From contig NZ_JHQS01000051.1 of the NCBI RefSeq assembly GCF_014843845.1, forward strand, positions 124,001 through 188,000: a DNA stretch of 64,000 bases, read 5' to 3'. Below the pieces are notes generated by a model. It had not been told where the DNA came from, did no database searches, and saw only the letters and a list, made by a program, of their open reading frames with translations. The translations under genes and the position numbers were made by a program. The stretch comes from Mesorhizobium amorphae (lineage in GTDB: Bacteria > Pseudomonadota > Alphaproteobacteria > Rhizobiales > Rhizobiaceae). This document shows positions 50,669-61,921 of this stretch, in pieces (the first letter of the stretch is position 1; each line of letters begins with the position of its first letter).

Positions 50669-51333
50669 CCTTTTGGCTGCCGGATCACGGCGAGCCATGC
50701 ATAGCCGCGATAAAGCGTGCGAAAACGGAAGGTTGAACCGGTTCGTTCGGACTCCGATTCCAGGACGTCGCGCAGGGATTCACGCGGCGCGACGTGGAAT
50801 TTCCTCAGCCAGCCGCGCAGCAAGGTCCGGAACCAGCCTGGCAGGCCTTCCTGCTGACCGAAATCGACAACATGCAGCGAACCGCCAGGCGCAAGGGCGG
50901 CGAGTGCTGCCGAAACCGTCTTCTCCCAACCGGGGATCATCGACAGCGAATAGGACACGAAGATGCGGTCGAAACTCTCGATGCCGAACAGCGCTTTGGC
51001 GTCGAAATCGGTGGCGTCGCCACGCGCCAGTGCGACGCGGTCGGACAGGCCTTCGCGGGCGATGGCGGCTGTGGCTGTTTCCAGCATCTCGGCCGAAATA
51101 TCGAGGCCGAAAAAGCGGGCGTCGGGATAGCGGCGGGCGGCGAGGATGATGTTGCGGCCGGTGCCGCAGCCGAGTTCGAGCACGGTGCCGCCGGGCGGCA
51201 CATCCAGCCCTGATATCAGCCGGTCGCGGCCGAGCAGATAGTATTTGCGGGTCAGGTCATAGATATGGCGCTGCCAGCGATAGACGCCGTCCATCAGTTC
51301 GGCATGGCTGGCCGGCAGCTCGCTCGCGCTCAT
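50665..51333 (-). CDS. btaB: BtaB, SAM-dependent N-methyltransferase of betaine lipid synthesis
   Basis: The product is 222 residues. SAM motif I is V-L-E-L-G-C-G-T-G-R-N near 52-62, with L-D-I-S-A-E-M-L near 79-86 and H-V-V-D-F-G-Q-Q-E near 155-163. The opening M-D-G-V-Y-R-W-Q-R-H-I-Y-D-L-T-R-K-Y-Y-L is typical of BtaB, which methylates diacylglyceryl-homoserine three times to give the phosphorus-free lipid DGTS. The start overlaps the btaA stop by 4 bases. A Pho box upstream of btaA indicates expression under phosphate limitation. Confidence 0.92.
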   Translation of the reverse strand: MSASELPASHAELMDGVYRWQRHIYDLTRKYYLLGRDRLISGLDVPPGGTVLELGCGTGRNIILAARRYPDARFFGLDISAEMLETATAAIAREGLSDRVALARGDATDFDAKALFGIESFDRIFVSYSLSMIPGWEKTVSAALAALAPGGSLHVVDFGQQEGLPGWFRTLLRGWLRKFHVAPRESLRDVLESESERTGSTFRFRTLYRGYAWLAVIRQPKG

Positions 51334-52577
51334 GCGGGCCGCTTCACATAGAGGTGGAAGCCGCCGTAGATGGCCGAGCGGTCGCGCGCCGAGAATTCGC
51401 GCGAAGCGTCGTCCTCATAGCTCCACTGGTCGAGCAGCGAAACTGAGACGCGGCCAGGCAGCAGGCTGGGCTCGGCGGCGGTGCGGAAGATGACGCGGGC
51501 GCCGGCCGATGCCGTGCGGGTGATCTCGGCCCACAGCGCATTGAGCTGGTCGTCGGTCATCCAGTCCTGCGCATCGAGCAGCACGAAGCGGTCGACCGTG
51601 CCGGCATCCTTGCCGGCAAGGAACTCGATCAGGTTGGCATGATGGATGGCGACGCGGTCGACATTGTCACGGATGGTCTTGTAGTTGCGCTTTTCGAGAT
51701 AGGCGGGAAGGGCGGCTTCGCCGGGCTCAGGATAGCGGCGGGCAAAGGCCTGCCAGGCGAAATAGTTGGTGTTCAGCGGAAAGTCGCAGGCGAGCTTCTC
51801 CAGCCGGGCTTTCAGGACGCTCGCCATGGTGCCGTCACCCGAGGTGATCAGCGAATCGTATTGCGCCGGCGGAATGCCCAGGCCGAACAGCGAGGCTTTT
51901 CGCGATGTCGCCCATTTCAGCAGCGGCCTTTCGAAGACCGGCGCCAGTTCCTCGTTGAAGAAGCGGCGCTGCTCGCTGATGTTCCTGGCCTGCATGATGC
52001 GGGCAGGGTCGACGCCGAAGAATTTGCCGACGCGGTGACCCATGGCGATGAACAGGCCGAGCAGGCCGGTCTGGTAGAAGTTGCGGTCGAAGACAGCAAT
52101 GCGGCGGCGTCCGCGCCAGTTGCGGCGCTCCCAGTAGTGGCGGCTGACCGGATCAAGATGCGGCGCGATGAAACGGTCGTAGGCTTCCGAATTGTGACGG
52201 GTGTCGGCAGCACCGAAGAAGCGGAACAGATCGCCTTGCGACGGCAGATGCCGCACCGCCTCGAGCTTCATGCGGTTCAGCGCAATGTGGGCGGCGTTTA
52301 GGTCGACTGCATCGATCCGCTCCGGCGAGCGCGTAAGGTAGGCCAGGATGTTGCAGCCGCCCGACGCGATGGTGACAATGCGATGGCCGTGGCCAAGCTG
52401 CATGGCCTCCATGTCGACATCGGGATCTTCCCAGATTTGCGGGTAGACGAGGCCGGAGAAGAGGAAAGCGAAAAGCCGCTCGGAAAGGCCGGCCTTCGAC
52501 AGCGGGCGGTTCTGGTAGACAGCTTTTCCAACTTCCTTGCCGCGGCGAAAAACCAGATCTCCGGAAACGTCCGTCAT
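51330..52577 (-). CDS. btaA: BtaA, SAM:diacylglycerol 3-amino-3-carboxypropyltransferase
   Basis: About 415 residues of the DUF3419 family. It transfers the 3-amino-3-carboxypropyl group of SAM to diacylglycerol, the first step of DGTS synthesis. G-G-C-N-I-L-A-Y-L near 72-80 and A-V-D-L-N-A-A-H near 89-96 are BtaA signatures. The frame is open to an ATG at 52628, but that ATG lies inside the Pho box and a promoter must precede the true start; I therefore chose the ATG at 52577 (GGGGAA about 11 bases upstream), with 52595 as an alternative. It is cotranscribed with btaB. Confidence 0.9.
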   Translation of the reverse strand: MTDVSGDLVFRRGKEVGKAVYQNRPLSKAGLSERLFAFLFSGLVYPQIWEDPDVDMEAMQLGHGHRIVTIASGGCNILAYLTRSPERIDAVDLNAAHIALNRMKLEAVRHLPSQGDLFRFFGAADTRHNSEAYDRFIAPHLDPVSRHYWERRNWRGRRRIAVFDRNFYQTGLLGLFIAMGHRVGKFFGVDPARIMQARNISEQRRFFNEELAPVFERPLLKWATSRKASLFGLGIPPAQYDSLITSGDGTMASVLKARLEKLACDFPLNTNYFAWQAFARRYPEPGEAALPAYLEKRNYKTIRDNVDRVAIHHANLIEFLAGKDAGTVDRFVLLDAQDWMTDDQLNALWAEITRTASAGARVIFRTAAEPSLLPGRVSVSLLDQWSYEDDASREFSARDRSAIYGGFHLYVKRPA

Positions 52578-52626
52578 GGCAAGGTGATTCCCCATTTGCG
52601 TTGGCGCAAGCGGGTAGCGCAGCGTC

Positions 52627-52644
52627 ATGACAGGCCCGTGACAG
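52627..52644 (-). promoter_or_regulatory. Pho box (PhoB-binding site) in front of btaAB
   Basis: On the minus strand the site reads CTGTCAC-GGGC-CTGTCAT: two near-identical 7-mers separated by 4 bases, an almost perfect match to the PhoB consensus of direct CTGTCAT repeats with 11-base period. It points toward btaA. It explains why the longest open frame of btaA cannot be fully translated. Confidence 0.8.
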
Positions 52645-52787
52645 TCGGAGGTATCGATAATTCTACTGCGGCGGTCATCTGACGCGGCGTTCTGCGCTTC
52701 CGGTGCTCACGGACTTCAATGTCCGCTCCGCTCCGGTTCTCGAAAGCCACGCCACCTGACTCGCCGCAGCGAATTCTCGAAGCCTCC

Positions 52788-56399
<3,612 letters not shown>

Positions 56400-56579
56400 C
56401 GCAGCTTCCCGGCATTTCTCTTGTTTTATCTGTTAGTTCGCCATTCGTCGGACGGCAATCGCCAAGCTGTCTGAAGATGTTACATGCGGAAACGCAACGT
56501 TACGAAACTCATGGCCAGCTGATGCATTTCCTCTTCGACCGTTCACAGGACCGTGAGCGTTTTTTGAAGGAGAGATGTG

Positions 56580-56786
56580 ATGAAAAAGCTCATTCTAGCG
56601 TCGCTTTCGGCGCTTGCCCTGCTTGGGGCGGCGGCGTGCAGCGACAGCGGCACCGACAACACCACAACGCAGAGCACAAATCCGCCGGCAGCCGAAGAGC
56701 CGATGCAGCCAGCCGCTCCGGCAGCTCCAGACGCTACGAAGCCTGCCGAACCGGCTCCGGCAGCACCTGCTGCGCCCGCGCAGTAG
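56580..56786 (+). CDS. Small Pro/Ala-rich lipoprotein
   Basis: The product is 68 residues from the ATG at 56580 (AAGGAG 8 bases upstream; a GTG sits one codon earlier). The signal sequence M-K-K-L-I-L-A ends in G-A-A-A-C near 16-20, a plausible lipobox. The mature part is a low-complexity chain of Pro, Ala, Glu and Thr, an extended tether rather than a folded domain. I assign no function. Confidence 0.65.
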   Translation: MKKLILASLSALALLGAAACSDSGTDNTTTQSTNPPAAEEPMQPAAPAAPDATKPAEPAPAAPAAPAQ

Positions 56787-56933
56787 TATGAGATGAACGG
56801 AATTGCGAGCGAGCGCGATCGCGCCCGGTTGCATGGCAAGGGTTGGGTTGCTTCGTCAGGCGTCCCAAATCGATCGGGCCTGCGGCACTGTCTTCGCTTG
56901 ATAGCGGTGGGCGGTTCGCACTAAGAAGCCCTT

Positions 56934-57653
56934 ATGTCGATTTGGGACCGCCTCGGCGACTTCATCACACGCGTTTCGTCTTCAGCGTCGTCAGGCGTCG
57001 CCGATGTCGTGGAGGCCGTGCGGACCGTTTTCTCGGGTGACCCGGATCTGCGGCGCCGTGTCGCCTTTTCGGTGGCAATGATCGCGCTGTCGGCCAAGAT
57101 GGCCAAAGCCGACGGCATCGTCACCCAGAACGAGGTGCGCGCCTTCCAGGAGATATTCGAGGTTCCGCCGAAGGAGACGCGCAACGTGGCGCGCCTTTAC
57201 GATCTGGCCAAGCGGGACGTCGCCGGGTTCGAGATCTATGCCGCGCGCATGGCGCAATTGTGCGGCTCGGGCCATGCGAACTGCATGATGCTTGAGGACA
57301 TACTCGACGGCCTGTTCCACATAGCCAAGGCGGACGGGATGATCCACGAACGCGAAGGCCTGTTTCTGCATCGCATCGCCGAGATATTCCGGATCGAAGA
57401 GGCACATTACCAGAGTATCCTGGCGCGGCACGTCGATCTGGGTGCAGCCGATCCCTATGTCGTGCTCGGCATCGAGCGCGGAAAACCATTCGAAGAGGTC
57501 AGGAAACGCTACCGCAAGCTGGTTTCCGACAATCATCCCGACCGGCTGATCGCTCGCGGATTGCCCCAGGAATTCATCAAGATCGCCACCACCAGGGTCG
57601 CGGCGATCAACGCCGCTTATGAGATGATCGAGCGGGGCCTGCGGCACGTATGA
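56934..57653 (+). CDS. TerB-like/DnaJ-domain protein (DjlA-like)
   Basis: The product is 239 residues. Residues about 38-165 are a TerB-like helical domain (M-A-K-A-D-G-I-V-T-Q-N-E near 55-66, and again A-K-A-D-G-M-I-H-E near 131-139). Residues about 172-236 are a J domain with the essential H-P-D near 202-204, needed to stimulate DnaK. Unlike E. coli DjlA there is no N-terminal membrane helix. It overlaps the ampD start by 4 bases (ATGA), so the two are translated together. Confidence 0.86.
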   Translation: MSIWDRLGDFITRVSSSASSGVADVVEAVRTVFSGDPDLRRRVAFSVAMIALSAKMAKADGIVTQNEVRAFQEIFEVPPKETRNVARLYDLAKRDVAGFEIYAARMAQLCGSGHANCMMLEDILDGLFHIAKADGMIHEREGLFLHRIAEIFRIEEAHYQSILARHVDLGAADPYVVLGIERGKPFEEVRKRYRKLVSDNHPDRLIARGLPQEFIKIATTRVAAINAAYEMIERGLRHV

Positions 57654-58417
57654 GCGGTTTCCTGCCCGACGAGCCGAGCGCCGAGGTCAGGGTATCGCCG
57701 AATTTCGGTCCGCGGCGCGACACGCTCAAGCCCGATATGATCGTGCTGCACTATACCGGAATGGCGACAGGCCCCGGTGCCGAGGCATGGCTGTGCGATC
57801 CGTCGAGCGAGGTTTCCGCCCACTATCTCGTCCATGAGGACGGCCGCGTCGTTCAGATGGTGCGGGAAAGCGACCGCGCCTGGCATGCCGGCAAGAGCTC
57901 GTGGTTCGGGCGCACCGACATCAACTCCTGTTCGGTTGGCATCGAGATCGTCAACCCCGGCCATTCACTTGGCTATCCCGCTTTTCCAAAGCGGCAGATG
58001 GACGCCGTGATCGGCCTCTGTGCAGGGATCGTCCAGCGCCATTCCATTCCGGCGCAAAGGGTGCTGGCCCATTCCGACGTCGCGCCGGGACGCAAGATCG
58101 ATCCGGGTGAAAAATTCCCCTGGAAGGCCCTGTTCGCGGCCGGTGTCGGCCACCTCGTCCCTGCTGCGCCAGTCAGGCGGGATGCTGTGCTCAAGGCAGG
58201 CGATACGGGTTCGGATGTCGAGGCGCTGCAGTCTATGCTGGCGGTCTACGGCTATGGGGTGGAGATATCGGGTGTGTTCGACCGGCAGACCGGGATCGTG
58301 GTCGAAGCCTTTCAGCGGCATTTCCGCCCGCGTCTTGTCGATGGCGTCGCCGACGGCTCGACAATCCGCACGCTGCAAAGGCTGCTGGCTTCCTCTGAGG
58401 CAATCCTGGCGAAGTAA
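57650..58417 (+). CDS. ampD: N-acetylmuramoyl-L-alanine amidase (AmpD-like) with peptidoglycan-binding domain
   Basis: The product is 255 residues. The Amidase_2 domain (about 12-155) shows the zinc-binding His34 in M-I-V-L-H-Y-T-G, S-V-G-I-E-I-V-N-P-G-H near 86-96 and H-S-D-V-A-P-G-R-K near 139-147. A PG_binding_1 domain follows (about 180-250). There is no signal peptide, which fits cytoplasmic AmpD-type cleavage of anhydromuropeptides in wall recycling, although the binding domain is more common in exported amidases. It overlaps the DjlA-like gene upstream. Confidence 0.87.
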   Translation: MSGFLPDEPSAEVRVSPNFGPRRDTLKPDMIVLHYTGMATGPGAEAWLCDPSSEVSAHYLVHEDGRVVQMVRESDRAWHAGKSSWFGRTDINSCSVGIEIVNPGHSLGYPAFPKRQMDAVIGLCAGIVQRHSIPAQRVLAHSDVAPGRKIDPGEKFPWKALFAAGVGHLVPAAPVRRDAVLKAGDTGSDVEALQSMLAVYGYGVEISGVFDRQTGIVVEAFQRHFRPRLVDGVADGSTIRTLQRLLASSEAILAK

Positions 58418-58559
58418 TCCTTTTTGAGTCGATAAATTACAATCTGTCACGCAAAGTGACTTGCGCCGCCTTCTTTGCCGCCAATTCGGCCTTCAAAGGC
58501 GAACCGTGCAAATTGTCGGACCTCTATCCTCCCGGATGTACCGATATTGATTGGTGTAG

Positions 58560-58581
58560 CCGCGTGAAGTTCTTCACGCGG
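58560..58581 (+). promoter_or_regulatory. Leader hairpin upstream of the SLT gene
   Basis: CCGCGTGAAG (58560-58569), TT, CTTCACGCGG (58572-58581) is a perfect 10-bp inverted repeat ending 20 bases before the ATG at 58602. It could be a repressor operator or an RNA hairpin in the leader. Confidence 0.45.
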
Positions 58582-58601
58582 TTCAAACAGAACAGGATAC
58601 C

Positions 58602-59312
58602 ATGCAGAAATTGACCGTTTTAACGGCAGCTGTTGCTGCCGGCGTAATGACTTTTGCCATCGGTGCGGCCAATGGCGCACCACTGAGCCAGAGGGCAGAC
58701 CAGGGATTCTCCGCCGTACCCGTCAAGGCTGCCCCGCCTAAAGCGGCTCAGGGTGCAAAGGCCAAGAGGACGGCCACTGCGAAGGTCGAAAAGGCAGCTG
58801 CGGTGAAGGCCCGAAAGCCGACGGCCAAACGGCATGTGAAGCGCAACAGGAAGAGCATCGACCTGACGACGACGGCATCCATCCGCCCGCAGAATGTCGC
58901 GGTGTCTGCAGTTGCGCCAGCCGAGGCCGGCCAGTATTCGGCGATCATCGCCCGCTATGCGGCGGCCGAAGGCGTGCCGGTGTCGCTGGCCAAGGCTGTG
59001 ATCAAGATCGAGAGCAACTACCGGCCGAACATTGTCGGCGGCGCCGGCGAGATCGGCCTGATGCAGATCAAGCCGGCGACGGCGCGGATGATGGGCTATA
59101 CCGGGTCGGTCAAGGGGCTGTTCAATCCCGACACCAACATCCGATATGGCATGAAGTATCTGGCCATGGCCCGCGGCCTTGGCGGCGGCACGACCTGCGG
59201 CACGATCCTGAAATACAATGCCGGCCACGCCGCCAAGCGCATGAACCCTGTGTCGGCCGCCTATTGCAGCAAGGTGAAGGTGCAGATGGCCGCGCTTGGG
59301 ACACCTGCGTGA
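58602..59312 (+). CDS. Secreted SLT-type lytic transglycosylase
   Basis: The product is 236 residues with a Sec signal (about 1-26). A long basic Ala/Lys/Pro linker (about 40-85) precedes the SLT domain (about 105-235), which has the catalytic Glu in I-K-I-E-S-N-Y-R-P-N near 138-147, G-E-I-G-L-M-Q-I-K-P near 151-160 and I-L-K-Y-N-A-G-H near 209-216. It would cut peptidoglycan in the periplasm. The basic linker may hold it on the wall. It follows the ampD gene after 184 bases and probably has its own promoter. Confidence 0.9.
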   Translation: MQKLTVLTAAVAAGVMTFAIGAANGAPLSQRADQGFSAVPVKAAPPKAAQGAKAKRTATAKVEKAAAVKARKPTAKRHVKRNRKSIDLTTTASIRPQNVAVSAVAPAEAGQYSAIIARYAAAEGVPVSLAKAVIKIESNYRPNIVGGAGEIGLMQIKPATARMMGYTGSVKGLFNPDTNIRYGMKYLAMARGLGGGTTCGTILKYNAGHAAKRMNPVSAAYCSKVKVQMAALGTPA

Positions 59313-59340
59313 CCGTCCAGGCATAAGCTGCTTTTTTCGT

Positions 59341-59370
59341 TTGCGTTTTCAGGCGTGAACCCCTTTATAC
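59341..59370 (+). promoter_or_regulatory. Promoter of rnpB
   Basis: TTGCGT (59341-59346), an 18-base spacer and TTATAC (59365-59370) just before the RNA 5' end. The spacing and placement fit a sigma-70-type promoter giving a start near 59376. Confidence 0.5.
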
Positions 59371-59371
59371 G

Positions 59372-59797
59372 CTCTGCCAGCTGGCCGGGCGGCCGCACCC
59401 GCGAAGCCGAAAGGCTGCGGGTGAGGAAAGTCCGGGCTCCATGGAGACACGGTGCCGGTTAATGGCCGGCGGGGGCGACCCCAGGGAAAGTGCCACAGAA
59501 AGCAAACCGCCACGGCATCCGGTGTCCGCAAGGCCACCGGGATTCGCGGCAAGGGTGAAAGGGTGGGGTAAGAGCCCACCGCGCGACTGGCAACAGGAGC
59601 GGCACGGTAAACCCCACCGGGAGCAAGACCGAATAGGGGCGGTGCGAGGGGAAACCCTCGAGGGCTGTTTCCGGCTCACCGTCCGGGTAGGTTGCGTGAG
59701 GCGCATGGCAACATGCGCCCAAGATGAATGGCCGCCACGTTCTCGCGCCGCAAGGCGCGAGGGCCATACAGAACCCGGCTTACAGGCCAGCTGGCAA
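59372..59797 (+). ncRNA. rnpB: RNase P RNA, class A
   Basis: About 425 bases. The ends pair (GCCAGCTGGCC near 59376 with GGCCAGCTGGC near 59785) to form helix P1. The universally conserved blocks are all present: GAGGAAAGTCCGGGCTCC-like core near 59422-59440, ACAGAAAGCAAACCGCC-like CR region near 59496-59512, a GGTAAGAG loop near 59566-59573 and the terminal AGATGAATGGCCGCC-like and ACAGAACCCGGCTTAC-like blocks near 59721 and 59768. It is the catalytic RNA that trims tRNA 5' leaders. The PLP gene on the other strand starts beyond it. Confidence 0.95.
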
Positions 59798-59939
59798 TTT
59801 CTCCCGCAATTTCTTGGTTCAAACGAAATCCTTTTGATTTCGGTAGCTTACGCCTTCGGGCGCAGCTGTCGATTCAACTTGGAGTCGATGCCGATGATCT
59901 TAATTCGTGATCGGTCCTTCGAAGGCCGGGATTACCCGG

Positions 59940-61055
59940 TCAGCCGCTGATCCTGTCCAGCGATGCTTCAATCGCCTGCCAGAGCTCTTCCACCGGTTCG
60001 CAGCCAATCGACAGGCGCACGAAACCCGGCGCAACGGCGTCTCCGCGTTTGGCGCGCCGTTCGGCGGAGGTGTGGACACCGCCGAAGGAGGTCGCCGCCT
60101 CAATCAGTGGGCAGTTGTTGATGAATGCCTCGGCTTTCTCTTCCGAGGCCAGTTCGAACGAGACGAGAAAGCCGAAGCGTTCCATCTGGGCGCGGGCAAG
60201 ATTATGTGACGGGTCGCCTTCCAGCCCAGGAAAGCGCAACCCGCTTACGGCGCGATGATCCTTCAGCCTTTGCGCGATGATCTCAGCCGAAGAACACATG
60301 CGGTCGAAGCGCACGTCCAGTGTTTCGAGGCCGCGATGCACCAGCCACGCCTCGAACGGTCCAGGGATGGCGCCCGACATCTCTCGCCAGCCGGTCACGG
60401 CAGCTATGATGTCGTCGCTGCGGCTGGCGACGTGGCCGAACAGCACGTCGGAATGGCCGTTGGTCGCCTTGGTGTCGGCGGAGACGACGATGTCGGCGCC
60501 GAGGTCGAGCGGGCGCTGGCCGAAGGGCGTCATCGCCGTGTTGTCGGCAACGAGGATCGCGCCGGCTTCGTGGGCAGCCTTGGCGACGGCGGCGATATCG
60601 CAAATATCCAATTGCGGGTTCGAAGGGGTCTCGACGAAAGCCAGGCGATAGCCGGCGAAGCCACCGTCGAGAAAGGTCGATGTCGGCCGCAGGTCATAGG
60701 CAATACCGAATGCTTTGAGGAAGCGCTCGGCCAGCGCTCGCGTGGCGTGATAGCCGTCCGATGGCAAAAGCACGCGGTCGCCGGACTTCAGAAGCGCGAA
60801 GAAAATCGCCGAGATCGCGGCCATTCCGGACGGGAAGCCGATGCATCGGGCGTTTTCCAGATGGCCAAGAGCGTGCTCGACGGCATCCCAGGTCGGATTG
60901 CTGTAGCGGCCATACTCACTGAAGCCGGTCGCATCCCCTGGCGTGTGAAAGATGGCGGCCATCGTCAGCGGCAAGGGGATCGGGTCGCCCGTGGCGAATC
61001 TGCTGTTGCGCAAATGGGCAAGTGCTGCGGCGCGTGACCTGGCTGTTTCGGACAT
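59940..61055 (-). CDS. Trans-sulfuration-family PLP enzyme (cystathionine beta/gamma-lyase, MetC-like)
   Basis: The product is 371 residues from the ATG at 61055 (a GTG sits three codons earlier). S-E-Y-G-R-Y-S-N-P-T near 47-56, G-F-P-S-G-M-A-A-I near 73-81, E-T-P-S-N-P-Q-L near 145-152 and the PLP Lys in S-A-D-T-K-A-T-N-G-H near 193-202 place it in the Cys/Met metabolism group. The specific reaction (C-S lyase or synthase) cannot be fixed by sequence. It is divergent from the division cluster, with a 407-base region between them. Confidence 0.85.
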   Translation of the reverse strand: MSETARSRAAALAHLRNSRFATGDPIPLPLTMAAIFHTPGDATGFSEYGRYSNPTWDAVEHALGHLENARCIGFPSGMAAISAIFFALLKSGDRVLLPSDGYHATRALAERFLKAFGIAYDLRPTSTFLDGGFAGYRLAFVETPSNPQLDICDIAAVAKAAHEAGAILVADNTAMTPFGQRPLDLGADIVVSADTKATNGHSDVLFGHVASRSDDIIAAVTGWREMSGAIPGPFEAWLVHRGLETLDVRFDRMCSSAEIIAQRLKDHRAVSGLRFPGLEGDPSHNLARAQMERFGFLVSFELASEEKAEAFINNCPLIEAATSFGGVHTSAERRAKRGDAVAPGFVRLSIGCEPVEELWQAIEASLDRISG

Positions 61056-61243
61056 CGATCTCACACCTTGTTGCCGACGGAAGAAGACCGGGTGACGCTA
61101 TGCGTGCCAACGGTTTGCAGCAAGCGCCCTCCGGTTGGGCCACGGGGCTCTAAACCCTTCGTTAGGCTTAATAGAGGATAAAGACGGGAGTGCCGTCACA
61201 GCTGCGTTCTCAGGTTGTCGCGCGCACGTTTGTGAAGCCTGTT

Positions 61244-61278
61244 CCCGTTGACGCCCATAGTGCCCCATGATATCCCAT
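61244..61278 (+). promoter_or_regulatory. MraZ-type operator repeats within the mraZ promoter
   Basis: Four 5-mers in exact 10-base register: CCCGT (61244), CCCAT (61254), CCCAT (61264) and CCCAT (61274). On the other strand each reads NTGGG, matching the TGGGN direct repeats with 5-base spacers bound by MraZ. TTGACG (61248-61253) and TATCCC (61271-61276), 17 bases apart, would make the repeats overlap a promoter. The start codon is 185 bases further on, leaving a long leader. Confidence 0.65.
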
Positions 61279-61462
61279 TTCGATACCAAAGCCTTCGTTC
61301 CGCGTCAGGGTGAAGCGTACGCCAATCGGGCAGCCGGGGCGGCTGCGCGTTTGCGCGTTTTTGCCTCGGCGGACGGAGCGAGTTTTCGGAAGGGACCGCG
61401 CTGCGGCGGTGCGGGCGAAACGATGAAGAGGGGTGCGGCGGCGGAAGCGGCTGTAGCGCGTA

Positions 61463-61921
61463 ATGGACCGGTTTCTGTCAAGCGCGGTGAACAGGATCGA
61501 TGCGAAGGGACGGGTTTCCGTTCCGGCGCATTTCCGCTCGGTCGTGCAGAAACGCGGCTATTCGGACCTCTATGCACTGCGCTGCCTGGATATCCCGGCG
61601 ATGGATGTCGGCGGTCTCGACCTGCTCGACCGCTACGAGCAGCGCATCGCGCAGGAAGATCCCTTCCTGCAGACGGCGGACGACATGTCGTTCTTCTGTC
61701 ATGGCGACGGGACGTTCCTGAAACTGGACCAGGACGGTCGCATCACGATGACCGATTTCATCCGCGAGCATACCGGCATTTCGGCGGAAGTGGCCTTTGT
61801 CGGCCGCGGCAATTTCTTTCAGATCTGGGAGCCGGGGCGGCTTGCCGCCTATGGAGCGCAGGCGCGCGCCCGGCTTTTGCAGCTTCGGCAGGGGACGAAG
61901 CCTGGGGAGCGACTGGAATGA
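61463..61921 (+). CDS. mraZ: Transcriptional regulator MraZ
   Basis: The product is 152 residues with two SpoVT-AbrB-like repeats; the first starts N-R-I-D-A-K-G-R-V-S-V-P near 10-21 and the second has D-Q-D-G-R-I-T-M near 90-97. MraZ forms a ring and represses its own division and cell wall operon. The order mraZ-rsmH-ftsL-ftsI is the standard start of that cluster. It overlaps the rsmH start (61918). Confidence 0.92.
   Translation: MDRFLSSAVNRIDAKGRVSVPAHFRSVVQKRGYSDLYALRCLDIPAMDVGGLDLLDRYEQRIAQEDPFLQTADDMSFFCHGDGTFLKLDQDGRITMTDFIREHTGISAEVAFVGRGNFFQIWEPGRLAAYGAQARARLLQLRQGTKPGERLE

Noticed and set aside
61267..61917. Upstream in-frame extension of rsmH through mraZ
   Set aside because: It lacks any start signal, overlaps all of mraZ in another frame, and RsmH homology begins after 61918.
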